64,000 nt of DNA from Brachynemurus nebulosus (Eukaryota; Arthropoda; Insecta; Neuroptera; Myrmeleontidae), in the NCBI GenBank assembly GCA_035578155.1, contig JAPWDM010000049.1:1462087-1526086 (forward strand). The letters run 5' to 3'. Made by a program: the position numbers and the translations under genes. Positions 27,285-38,518 of the stretch are shown one piece after another. Numbering within the stretch: the first letter of the stretch is position 1; every line of letters starts with the position of its first letter. Below the pieces are notes generated by a model. The model searched no databases and had not been told where the DNA came from. It was given only the letters and a program-made list of their open reading frames with translations.

Positions 27285-28139
27285 TAGTTATTAGCGAATT
27301 TCGAAAATATCGAAATTCAGCTATTACAGTAGGTCTCTTGACGCAATTTGAGCCCGGGGCTATGGCAGAAATATGTTCTGAGGTCCCTAGAATACGAAAA
27401 TGGTATTCACTAAAAAATAACAATTCCTTGAAATTGTATAAATAATTTCGGTTTAAACAATATGGGCCCGGGTTGCCTCCTGGCAACATGCATTTATATC
27501 ATCAGTAGGACAATGTCAACAGGATCGCATAAAAAATTGAGGTGGAATAGTTTTCGGTACTCATGCACCAGTACCTCCTGTACTATTTACAAGATATAAA
27601 AATATTTCATTTTTTTTAAAGAATTTTGACGTGAAATCTATCCACATATATGTATTATAATAAAGAAAGTTTTGTTTCTCATTTATTGCATTATAATTAG
27701 CATAGTGCTGTCTCAAGTTGAAAGATAAAAATTAAGTAGATTTTCTAAGCTTATGTAATGAAGATATTTTTTTTACTGAATTTTAAATAAACAATAAATT
27801 AAACATTATGTTATGATATAATATTATTAAATATGAAACAAAACAACATAATGTGTATGTATGCACGGAAAAAATTTTAAATAAATCGATTTTGAAAATT
27901 TTTTCACTAATAATTATTAATATTAGTTTTCGGGACCTAAAAAGGCCAAAAATTAATTACCTAATCGATTTTAAAAAATTTTTCACAGTAAGTAAGTTAA
28001 AGTATTTGAATTAATTAATTAAATGATGTCCGCAAAAACCTTACGGACTGCCATAAGTTATATGAGATCCCTAGAACCCTTTTCTTACTGTTAGAGTACT
28101 AGAGTTATATGAGTTTCGCCAGGGTTTACTGATCCTATA

Positions 28140-28580
28140 ATTGTAAAAAATAAACTAAACGACCAATTTTGAAAATTTTTTCACTGTTACAGAGCTAAAC
28201 TGTTTTAGATAGATATAGAATACATTATGTAAGGTTCGCCAGGGTCCATAGGACCCAAAAGTGTCAAAAATAAACTAGCTGACCGATTTTGAAAATTTTT
28301 TTACTCGTACAGAGCTAAACTATTTTAGATAAATATAGATTACGTTATGTAAGATCTGCCAGGGTCCATCGGATCCAAAAGTGTCAAAAATAAATTAACC
28401 AACCGATTTTGAAAATTTTTTCACTGTTAGGGAGCTAAGCTATTTTAAATAAATATACATTACGTTATGTAGGATCCGCCAGGATCGATGGAACCCCAAA
28501 AGTGGTAAAAATAAAATAACTGACCGACTTTGAAAGTTTTTTTACTATTACCGAGGTAAACTATTTTAGATAGGTACAGG
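28140..28580 (+). repeat. 120-bp satellite, about 4 units
   Basis: The same monomer as 2220-3350, more diverged, with starts near 28160, 28280, 28402 and 28522. Confidence 0.85.
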
Positions 28581-28649
28581 TTGTGTTATCTGAGATCCAC
28601 AACTGTCCTGCGGATGCAAATGCGGCGTAGAATGCTACCACAACGAGTT

Positions 28650-28652
<3 letters not shown>

Positions 28653-28736
<84 letters not shown>

Positions 28737-28737
28737 T
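28653..28737. repeat. (TA)n microsatellite
   Basis: Sits at the same position within repeat copy B as the array at 3437-3639 does in copy A. Confidence 0.95.
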
Positions 28738-28824
28738 TACATAAAGTCCGCCTAGAATATACGGTCGAGCTGATATATATATCTACAAAATAATGAAGTA
28801 GTATATTAAAATAATGAAACTTTT

Positions 28825-29225
28825 CAAGGCTTAAGTGAAGCAAGTTGTGAGTATTCCGAACATATTGGGACTGTCACAATCTACTTTTCGTTATCGAAAA
28901 TTATCAATACCGCGTAACTTATCATGGATTGGCTATAACTGGTTAATTTAGGCTTTGTTTGTTCCATTGATTTAGCCACCATTAGAATATTTTCGAAAAA
29001 ATTAGTTGTCGATACTTTTCGTAGACGTAAACTTTTAATTGTAGATATCTCATAAACAGTGCGCCGTAGCGAAAAAATAACGACATTTTTGAAGGCTTAA
29101 GCGAAGCAAGATCTGGGTATTCCGAACATATTGGGACTGTCAAAACTACTTTTCGTTATCGAAAATTATCGATATCGAATTACTTATTATAAACTGATTA
29201 GAGTTGATTAATTTAGGCTCTGTTA
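28825..29225. repeat. Direct repeat pair of about 140 bp
   Basis: The blocks at about 28825-28960 and 29090-29220 share GTATTCCGAACATATTGGGA and CTACTTTTCGTTATCGAAAA. They are roughly 265 bp apart. Confidence 0.75.
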
Positions 29226-30139
29226 GGCCTCAAATTAACAAAATAAACAATCTATTTGCCAACCCTACCTTAATTTACTCTTTAACCTAACTAAACCAAA
29301 AACGATTACAAAATGTAATTTAATCGAAAATTACATTACATTACAAATTACGTTTTCTAAATGTAGTTTGTAATCATGATTACCAATTATTATTGATATT
29401 TGTTAAAAAATATTTAAAAATGTTCTTTTATAATTCTGTTTTGATTTAAATTTAAATTAATATTATAATGTTAGAATAGTTTTCCTTAGCGTCATAATAA
29501 ACTACAATCGGGTAAGTCATTTATATTATGCAAAATCCAGGTGGCTGACCTTAGGAACATTTTTGGCCGGCTTTAGGGCATAGGTGGCCGACTTAAGGCA
29601 AATACATTTTCAAAGATCAAAATTAAAATATTTTAATTGTTTGTTAATTTAGAAATTTAATCTCTATTTAGTTAGAAAGGCGATACTTAAAAGTACTTAA
29701 TGAGGTAATCAAAATACGCGTAAATTCAAAATTCAGAATTCTGCACGTCATTAATTGTTTAAGTGGCCGACTTTTAGCACTCCCACCCTACTTAGATATT
29801 TATAACAAAAGTAAGTAACGATTTTTAGCTGAGTAATATGTATTCTGATATTAAAAGTCACCATCGAAAGATAAAAAAAATATACAGAGTGGTACATTTT
29901 TGTAAAATTTATGAGTAAATATGGTGTACCATAATTGTAAATGGAATTTTTTTTTATATATATATCAAGTTATAGGTATAATATTAAAAATTAATTCGAT
30001 TTATTTTTTAGGGATGGATGTAAATCAAAAGATCGTTTTTTTTTTTAAATTTTTTTATTAAGTATAGTTTTTAAAAAAAATAGGTACACGATGATCACTT
30101 TTTAACTTGTAAAATGTATAATTATATTAAAAATTTGTG
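29226..30139. other. AT-rich intergenic sequence
   Basis: No gene recognised. The phrase GTGGCCGACTT recurs loosely around 29540-29780. Confidence 0.4.
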
Positions 30140-30535
30140 CATATACAAGAAAGTGCTCTGTGAGGAATCAAAGATCACCAATTGAATCGATTGGCGGACT
30201 TGTGTATTAAAATAGTGAAAAATTATCCAACAAACACCATTGAATTTATAGAGGTGGTTTGTAGACTTTTCAAGTGCAATTATAGACGAAATATTGGAAA
30301 TATTGAGATATAGGAATATTTCTGTTGTATGGAATTTACGGATCATTACTTCAATTTTCTTCAATGTTCTAACGCAAAATTAAGAGAACTAAGTAAAGCG
30401 AAGCGTCGAGAGGAAATTATTAAGCAAATTTTCGACAACTATGAAATGCTATGTGATGAATACGAACGAATTTATGACGAACTAATTGATTTCTACAATA
30501 AATGGATTCCATTGTTGGCAATAATTAATTCTTAA
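30140..30535 (+). pseudogene. Decayed reading frame, family not recognised
   Basis: One frame runs about 130 codons with only two stops, a TGA at 30161 and a TAG at about 30311. Each is one transition from a sense codon (CGA and CAG). The composition looks protein-like: the part between the stops includes NTIEFIEVVCRLFKCNYRRN. The part from the ATG at 30329 (68 codons to the TAA at 30535) is charged and probably helical (SKAKRREEIIKQIF, DEYERIYDELIDFYNKW). I do not recognise the family. It may be the tail of a mobile-element or virus-derived gene, or the 68-codon part may still be a small gene. Confidence 0.45.
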
Positions 30536-30654
30536 CACAACAATTGAAAAATTTTTTTACAACAATAAGATCTAATGTTTTCACTAATGTTTCGAACAAA
30601 ATTGTAATTGAAAAGTTATGCTATGGTCTTTTATAGTAGAAAAACAGCCTGATG

Positions 30655-30970
30655 GCGTCAGCTGACAATTTATACAAGTTTAAACCTGTTTTCAGATAAA
30701 AATATGATAAAATTATGAATCAAGGTACAGAGTTCCCGGTGGTTCAGACTATCAACGCCATCTTTTAACTATCAAAAAGGATTTTCGGCGCCATCTATTG
30801 ACAATTTTTCAAACTTACGCATAGGGATCATTAGTATCCGGACGGGCAGCGCCATCTAGTACTGAAAACTTAGAATTTACAGAGTTCAAAGGTGGCTGCG
30901 CCATCTGTTGACAATTTTTTAAACTTGCACATAGGGATCGCTATGATCCAGACTACGAGCGCCCTTTAAA
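30655..30970. repeat. Short interspersed or tandem repeat with GCGCCATCT motif
   Basis: Near-copies containing GCGCCATCT(A/G)TTGACAATTTTT, AAACTT and CATAGGGATC occur around 30790 and 30897, with partial ones at 30650, 30750 and 30850. No coding potential. Confidence 0.6.
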
Positions 30971-30974
30971 TTCT

Positions 30975-31205
30975 TAGGTTCGGTTAGGTTAGAAGAAAAT
31001 TTTATTAGGTTAGGTTAGGTTAGGTCAGATTAGATCAAGTTCCGTTGGGTTCCGGTAGCTTAGAAAAAATTTTGTTAGGTTAGATTATTTTAGGTTAGCT
31101 TAGGTCAAGTTCTGTTGGGTTCAGTTCGGTTAAAAAAAAATTTGTTAGGTTAGGTTAGGTTAGGTTAGGCTAGGTGAGACCGAATTTCATTAAGTTCGGT
31201 TAGGT
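30975..31205 (+). repeat. Interstitial TTAGG (telomere-type) repeats
   Basis: Runs of four to six TTAGG units at about 31003-31025 and 31145-31171 lie in a degenerate array of TTAGGTT-like units. The array also holds a repeated AGTTC(C/T)GTTGGGTTC block with a spacing of about 100 bp. TTAGG is the common telomere unit of insects. Confidence 0.7.
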
Positions 31206-31401
31206 TTGAAACCAAAAAAAACTACTCCACCCACCGCCGGAGGTTTCTAGGACCCGCATAAGTTAACTACCACCTCCCGAAGTCACTCAAAAAGTCGGCA
31301 GGTGGGAAGGTGGTGCTGGTTATCTTATATTTCTACTAACACCGAATTGCTGGATCAGATTGAATATAAAGACTGGGGTTACACAACCCACTTTTATTAA
31401 C

Positions 31402-31783
31402 TGGGCGATTCTCGCGTGACGCACGGGACATTTTTGCAACAACATATTTTTAAAAAAAATTCAGTTAAGAATAAATAAAACAAAATGTTTATAGTACGCA
31501 GAAAATGACTTAAAACTGTTTGAGCATATTGTAATTTTTATCTGAAATCCAGTACTCAAGAGATAAGGCATAAATTCACATGACGCACGGGACATCGTAC
31601 GAAACGAAGTTTATGTTTGTCTTATATTTGGAGTACTGCATTTCAGATGTAAATTAAAATATGCTCAAAAAATTTTAATCCAGTTGCCCCGTGTTATAAG
31701 CTTTCTGGTTTGTTTGTTATTAATTGCATTTTTTAAATTTTTTTGTTGCAAAAATGTCCCGTGCGTCACGCTAGAATCGCCCA
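31402..31783. mobile_element. Palindromic MITE, 382 bp
   Basis: The left end TGGGCGATTCTCGCGTGACG and the right end are inverted copies of about 40 bp that include GACGCACGGGACATTTTTGC. A third partial copy of the core (TGACGCACGGGACAT) lies in the middle near 31580. No coding frame and no clear target duplication. Confidence 0.65.
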
Positions 31784-32608
31784 ACTAGCAACACTTTCAA
31801 TAGGGTACTAGGGTTACAAAACTTTTAGAAGCACTGAACAATTAACTAAACTGCACTGCTCAAGGACTGGCATGAGATCGATTAATATTTAAAGTTTTCC
31901 TAGCAAGATGCTACTTGTCTGTTTGCTGTCACAGCTTGACTGTCTCAGGACAAATAAGATAACTGTATCTTTATCAGAACTTATTGAGACTCACAGAGTT
32001 TCTTCCATAACATACATAAAATTACCATTTACACATATAAACCCTATATCTGTTAATAAACTGAGTTATAATCACCAGAACACACTAATTTCAAGATTCT
32101 TTAAATACGTTTTTTAATGTCTCTTCATAGATATATTTAAAAATATACAATATGATCCCATGAAGATCCTAACTTGATTTTTTTTTAAATTTTGTTTATA
32201 ACAGTTGAAAGAATAACTAGGATTTTTTTCGAAATTTTTGAGAACATTATTTTCTTGGAATCTTTTTTGAAATTTTGAGTTTTTATATAAAAAATTTTAT
32301 TTGCTTTAAATATACACTTGTAATATATCAAATTAAAGCTTATGCAGTTCTGAAGAGATTGATGTTTTTTTTTATATTTCTATCGCAACCCTAAACGGAG
32401 TTACAGTAAAAAAACGTATTATGTTACACTGTCAAAATTTGCGAATTTTCCAAATTTCAAAATTATTTAAAAAGGCAACTATAAGTGATAAAAATCTAAA
32501 ATTTGAAATTTGCACTAACAATAAGTTATGATAGCTCTTCAAGAAAATTAAAAGTAAAAAGATATTGAGTGAGGTCAGTTAAAAAATTAATTCAAATTTG
32601 GATCACTT
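31784..32608. other. AT-rich intergenic sequence
   Basis: No gene recognised. This is the left flank of the Polinton-like element. Confidence 0.5.
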
Positions 32609-32614
32609 GATATG
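32609..32614. repeat. Target site duplication, left (GATATG)
   Basis: The perfect 6-mer GATATG lies directly before the element's AGTAGATAGG end. The same 6-mer follows the other end at 44449. Confidence 0.9.
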
Positions 32615-33848
32615 AGTAGATAGGCTAGGAGAGAGCTGTGACACCGCAAAACTAAGCAACTTGAACCCTTTTGCCAATGTTTGAAATCGTGTAACTTTAC
32701 GGTACTAGACATTCCGAACTGATGAGTCATCAAACTGTATCGATGTGCAAACCTTAACCTTTGACCCGGCACGTACCGAGTACATGTATTTAAAATTTGT
32801 TGTTGACATATGACCCCAACACTCGCTCATACTGCTGGCCTTGAAATTCCTAAGAGGTGAGTCATCGCCAGCAACCGAATTAATTTATGTTAACCCATTA
32901 TGCATCATCACTATTTTCGTCACAATTTAGTTTTGTGTTAACCCATTACCCGCCATAGTTTTTGAATGCAAACCTAACGCATGCGCAGATTGAATTTAAG
33001 TACACGACGCATGCGCAGACTGAATTTTAGGTTACAATTTGATAGATGGGGTACACTACCGCGTCAAAAATGTGGGGTTACCCTAATTCGGGGGTGGCCC
33101 CAAACTTTTGACACAGTACTGTACTTAAATTTTTGGTACACTACCGTGTCAAAAGTGTGGAACCCCCTGGCCAAAAAGGTATCCGATCACTTTTTGAAGC
33201 GTACTGTACGTGCAAACCTTGACCCCAACACGCGCTTGCCTTAATTGCGTCATCTTAAACGAACTATCACGTCAAAAAATGTGGGGAATACCCTAACCCA
33301 GGAGTAGCCCCAAACTTTTGACGCCGTACTGTACTTAAATTTTTGGTACACTACCGTGTCAAAAGTGTGGACCCCCCTGGTCAAAAAGGTATCCGATCAC
33401 TTTTTGAAACGTACTGTACATGCAAACCTTGGCCCCAACACGCGCTTGCCTTAAGTACGTCATCTTAAACGAACTATCACGTCAAAAAATGTGGGGAATA
33501 CCCTAACTCGGGGGTGGCCCCAAATTTTTGACGCCGTACTGTACTTAAATTTTTGGTACACTACCGTGTCAAAAGTGCGGGCCCCCCTGACCAAAAAGGT
33601 ATCCGACCACTTTTTGAAGCGTACTGTACGTGCAAACCTTGACCCCAACACGCGCTTGCCTTAATTGCGTCATTTTAAACGAACTACCAAGTCAAAAATG
33701 TGGGGAATACCCTAACCCAAGGGGTGGCCGCTAAATTTTGTGGGGGGCACTCTACCAAGCGCTAGCCGCAATCATGACTTCAGACTCCAGATTTCAGACT
33801 TCGGGGTCCAGACTCTAAATTTCAGACCGCTACTGTACTGCCGGAAAT
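32615..33848 (+). repeat. Left terminal inverted repeat of the Polinton-like element
   Basis: About 1234 bp, starting AGTAGATAGGCTAGGAGAG. The outer ~690 bp look identical to the inverted right copy, including a shared fortuitous 87-codon frame. It contains about three 210-bp tandem units, one more than the right copy. The innermost ~100 bp diverge. Confidence 0.92.
33060..33735. repeat. 210-bp tandem units inside the left TIR
   Basis: The phrase GTCAAAAA(A)TGTGGGG recurs at 33062, 33271, 33481 and 33691. Each unit also has TTTTTGGTACACTACCGTGT and GGTATCCGATCACTTTTTGA. The right TIR has the phrase only three times. Confidence 0.9.
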
Positions 33849-34484
33849 TTTGGTGTCAATTGTACTTGAGGTTTTTTTTTTTGTATATGAGTCAAGTCTT
33901 TATAAGATTAATTTGTTTATTTAATAAAAACTCGTGACTTTATACGGCTTGTGTTTGTTTATTTAAGATTTTTTAGCTGACTTAGGATGATGTAATTTCA
34001 TAATATGTTTGCATCATAGTCAGAGAGGATTTTTATTTAAAAGCAAGTCTCAACTTGTCAGTTCCAGGAATTTGTTTACATTAATGTCATCGTAAATCAT
34101 TAATTTTATTATGTTTATTTAAGATTTTGCTGACTCATACTCAGATATTTTTTTAATTTGTTTATTTATATAAGTTTTAGTTTAAAAAATGTTTATTTAA
34201 GATTTTGACAACACAGCAATTTCTTTGTTTGATTTCAAATACGAAATAGTTTTCTCGGAATTTTTAATTTTTGGCCTAATAATAATCGGGGGTTTTTTCA
34301 ATTTGTTTATATAAGTTTTAATTTTTGTTTATTTAAAATTAGTCAGCAATTCTTTTATTAGGTTTCAAATGCGAAATAAATTTCTCGGAATTTGACATTT
34401 GACCTTCGGTTATTTGCGTTGTAAAAATTCTGAGCCAGCATTTTTTGTGATTCCCCTCCAGAATTTTTCGAGCAGTCAAATTCG
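33849..34484. other. Non-coding leader region of the Polinton-like element
   Basis: No frame. The phrase TTTGTTTATTTAAGATTT and the later CGAAATA..TTTCTCGGAATTT recur several times (33950-34400), which gives a weak repeat of roughly 150 bp upstream of the polymerase promoter. Confidence 0.6.
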
Positions 34485-34520
34485 TATAAATTGAGGTCTG
34501 CGTGCCCCCTCAAATCACTT
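34485..34520 (+). promoter_or_regulatory. Core promoter of the polymerase gene
   Basis: TATAAA lies at 34485-34490 and an initiator-like TCACTT at 34515-34520, whose A is 32 bp from the start of the TATA box, a standard insect spacing. The ATG at 34601 follows about 85 bp later. Confidence 0.6.
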
Positions 34521-34600
34521 CTTCAGCAAACTTCAAGCAGTTAATATTGTTATTGTTGTAAGAATTTGTATCGAGATTTTTTTAAAATTAAAATACAACA

Positions 34601-37600
34601 ATGGCTTCATTAAACGACGTGGCAACTAGAATGGTGGAAAATGTACGAAACGCGCTATCATTACTGGAAATGGATACCCGGGATGCAGATGAATTGGAAA
34701 AATGGATGAAACATACAAATACCAACATACGACTAATCAACAAGGCTATACGTGGAGCGGAAAACTTGGGACAACGCAAACATTTTGAATCATGTGCGGG
34801 AAAAATGAAAGGATTTCGAATCAGAATGAAGGCGCTACGAAAACATGGTAAGTTTTTTTTTAAATATAAATTTATTTTTTAATGATTTTTTTATAATTTT
34901 GATATATCAACATGGTAAGTTTTTAAATATAATTTTTTTTTTTTTTTAATGATTTTTTATAAATTTGATAAATAATTTTTTTATGTTGATTGTTTCAGGT
35001 GCCGGCATGAATCGAAATCAACGTAAAAGATCTGATAGAATTCAATGGGCTGACGTGGAATCCGCATTTGCAAGTCGAATACGAACGGGAGTGGTTACTA
35101 ACATAACACACATAGAACCAAAGGACTTTTTAGACGACGCTACATCTATGTTCACTCGGCGAATACAAAATATATTAAAAAAATACTTAACGATAAAAGT
35201 TAACACAACGTTTTGCGGGTTATTTGTGAAAACTGATGGTGACGAGGACAAATACGACATGAAACACTTCAATACGCCGAATATCATAATAGATCGTGGA
35301 ACAAACCTAAAACAATGCTTCGTGGAACATGTACGGGAACCAATTTTGAGAAAATTGAGCGAATTTGCCGAGTCGGGGAGCGGATGGGCTTTATCAAGCA
35401 TAATCAACCTAGCTGTGAACATCAACAAGTATACACCTTTCCGTGGATCAAGCTACATCGAATTACCTCAAGAAATAAAAACGAAAAAAGCATGTATCAA
35501 CGTAAAAAACTTCAACGATGACGCCTGTTTCGCGTGGGCAGTGGTATCTGCACTTCATCCAGCTACATCAAATAAAAATCCAGCTCGAACCACCTCTTAC
35601 CCACACTACTCAACGGTGCTAAATTTAGACGGGATACAGTTCCCAATGACGATCCAACAACTGAGCAAATTCGAGAAACAGAATCCAACAATATCAGTCA
35701 ACGTGTTTATACTAAAAAAACAAAATGGACATTTCGAAACCGTACCTGCTGCGCTAACGAGAGAGAAGAAACAAAACCACATAAACCTTTTAATGATCCA
35801 GAATGAATATTACGAGGATGAAGACAACGAGCAGGACAACGATCAAGATTTACGCTACCATTTCTGCTGGATTAAGGACTTATCAAAACTCGTGTCAAGA
35901 CAATTATCAAATCGTAATGGGAAAAAATATATCTGTGATCGATGCTTAAATTACTTTCGCACAGAAGATAAACTGATAAAACATACAGAAGACTGCGTGA
36001 ACATGAACAACTGTCGGGTTATAATGCCGGAAGGGAAAAGCAAATACATATCATTCAAGAACTACAGCAACAAGAAACGTGTTCCATTTATAATTTACGC
36101 CGACGTGGAATCATTCCTACAACCTGTGACGGGAAACGAAAATCAGAAGAATACAACAACGTACCAACAACATCGGGCATACAGTATCGGTTACTATTTT
36201 CACTGCTCCTACAACAACCAACTAAGCTACTATAGATCATACCGCGGACCAAATTGCGAAAAATGGTTCGCAGAAGAATTGGCAACGTTACGTGAAAATA
36301 TCTTGGAACCCATATACGACAACATAATACCAATGAACGAGTTAACACCAGAGGAACAACAGCAACTTAAACAACGAAGTACCGGGTGCCACATCTGCGA
36401 GAAACCATTCAAACCTGAGGATATTGTGGTTCGTGATCATAACCACTTCACCGGCGAATACAATGGACCTGCGCACAAGGGATGCAACTTGAATTATAAG
36501 GATTTTCATATGATTCCTGTTGTATTCCACAACTTGAGTGGTTATGATGCACATTTCGTAATAAAGGATATAGCAACAGCATTCGAGGGACGTGTCGACT
36601 TACTACCAATCAACAAGGAACGATACATTGCATTCACTAAACATGTTACGGGCAGCGAAATTACATTTAGATTCATCGACTCTTTCCGATTTATGGCATC
36701 AAGTTTGGATAAATTATCCTCATATCTCAACGAGTTCAACATAGTTAAATCACAATTTCCGGATACCGACTACAAATTACTTACGCGCAAAGGTGTTTTT
36801 CCGTACGACTACATATCAGGTTGGGATAAATTGGAAGAAACATGTTTACCATCACGGGAGAAATTCTACAATCGACTCAACGACAACGATATCACCATGG
36901 ATGACTATACACACGCACAAAAAGTTTGGGATACATTCAACATACAGACGCTTGGAGAATACTCGGATTTATATATGAAAACGGACATACTACTACTCGC
37001 GGATGTTTTCGAGAATTTTCGGGATACGTGCATGCGCACACACGGATTGGATCCAGCTCATTATTACACGACGCCGGGACTTACGTGGGATGCAGCCTTA
37101 AAATATACAAAAGTGGAGTTAGAACTGATATCTGATGTGGACCAATTATTATTCATTGAACGTGGTATTCGAGGTGGATTGAGCCAGTGTAGTAACCGAT
37201 ACGCGACAGCAAACAATAAATATATGAACACCTACGATCCGGACGAGGAATCAAAATACCTGATGTACTATGACGTGAACAACTTATATGGATGGGCAAT
37301 GTCACAATACTTACCAACGGGAAATTTCAAATGGATGGAAAATACTGACATAGATGTTCAACAAATACCCGATGATTCACCTACAGGATACATACTTGAA
37401 GTGGATTTGGAATACCCGAGAGAACTGCACGATAAACACAACGATTTACCATTATGTCCAGAGAGAATGTGTGCACCCGGTACTAAACAGGAAATGTTAT
37501 TGGCAACGCTATACAACAAACAGAAATACGTGGTACACTATCGGAACCTGAAACAATGTCTACAACACGGGATGAAATTAAAGAAAATCCATAGAGTGCT

Positions 37601-38483
37601 ACAATTCGATCAATCACCATGGCTTAAATCCTACATAGATTTAAACACAGCTCTAAGACAAACGGCGGGAAACGAATTCGAGAAAAATCTCTACAAGCTA
37701 CTCAACAACGCGGTCTTCGGGAAAACGATGGAAAACGTACGGAAACACTCGATCGTGAAATTGTTAACGAAATGGTATGGACGATATGGTGCGGAAGTTA
37801 TGATAGCAAAACCGAATTTCCACAGCCGCACCATATTTGACGAGAATCTTATTGCAGTCGAACTACGAAAAACGGAAGTGTTTATGAACAAACCAATATA
37901 CGTCGGGCAAGCAATTCTGGATATTTCGAAAACATGTGTCTACGATTTTCATTACAACTACATACAGCCAACGTTCGGGAACAACAGCAAATTACTCTAC
38001 ACGGATACCGATTCATTGATTTACGAGATAAAATGCTCAGATATTTACGAAATAATGAAACGAGATATTCAATACTTCGATACGTCGGATTACAACGCGG
38101 ATAATCAATATAACATACCAAGAGTCAATAAGAAAATACCCGGGTTAATGAAGGATGAGCTAAATGGTCGAATCTTTACAAAATTTGTGGGCTTAAGATC
38201 GAAAATGTATAGTTGTCAAGTGGACGGCGAGGATCACACGAAGAAAGCGAAAGGTGTAAAGAATTCTGTGGTTAAGAAAACGATAACTTTCAACGATTAC
38301 GTGGACTGTCTAAAACACAATACAATCATAAACCGACAACAAAACCTGATACAATCGAAAAAACATAACGTGTATAGTGTAACTCAGAACAAGGTGGCGC
38401 TCAGCCCGTACGATACGAAACGATATATTGTGGAGGGGGAAACGGATACTTTAGCATGGGGACATTACTCGTTAAATTACTGA
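34601..38483 (+). CDS. Protein-primed family-B DNA polymerase with HNH/EndoVII-like module (spliced)
   Basis: Two exons are predicted, 34601-34847 and 34999-38483. They are joined in frame across a 151-bp intron with a GTAAGT donor and a TTGTTTCAG acceptor, giving about 1243 residues. The large frame has no ATG upstream of the acceptor, which supports splicing. Visible parts of the product are an N-terminal conserved block (CINVKNFNDDACFAW), a Cys/His finger (CDRCLNYF...HTEDC), exonuclease motif YADVES (about residue 450), an Endonuclease VII/HNH-like module (CHICEKPF ... RDHNHFTGEY ... GCNLNY, about 546-582), polymerase motif A DVNNLYGWAM (about 839), motif B KLLNNAVFGKTMEN (about 981) and motif C YTDTDSLIY (about 1084). 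It replicates the element, presumably primed by a terminal protein. The closest match is the Polinton/Maverick polymerase. Confidence 0.9.
34848..34998 (+). other. Intron with tandemly duplicated donor
   Basis: The donor context CATGGTAAGTTTTT at 34844 recurs at 34911, with about 67 bp of AT-rich sequence repeated. Use of the second donor (34915) would retain a TAA stop at 34880-34882 and truncate the protein to 93 residues, so the first donor is the productive one. Confidence 0.7.
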
Positions 38484-38518
38484 ATATCAACAACGTTAAA
38501 ATTAGTACGCAAGTGGAA

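Larger units (their letters stand above)
27285..28790 (+). repeat. Dispersed satellite-bearing repeat, copy B
   Basis: It matches copy A (988-4125) in order: the GAGGTCCCTAGAATACGAAA block, the CTCATTTATTGCATTATAAT block, the 120-bp satellite (about four monomers at 28140-28580 instead of ten), the GATCCACAACTGTCCTGCGG block, a TA array and the ACATAAAGTCCGCCTAGAAT block. It is shorter mainly because it holds fewer satellite monomers. Confidence 0.8.

Noticed and set aside
31003..31171. TTAGG runs as a chromosome end
   Set aside because: The runs are short, degenerate and flanked by ordinary sequence on both sides.
32981..33244. 87-codon frame present identically in both TIRs (also 43819-44082)
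   Set aside because: The identity is explained by TIR identity. The sequence is tandem repeat and has no protein-like features.
34965..34998. Start of the polymerase at the beginning of its large open frame
   Set aside because: The frame opens at TTG within the intron. The splice junction 34847/34999 supplies a true ATG in frame.
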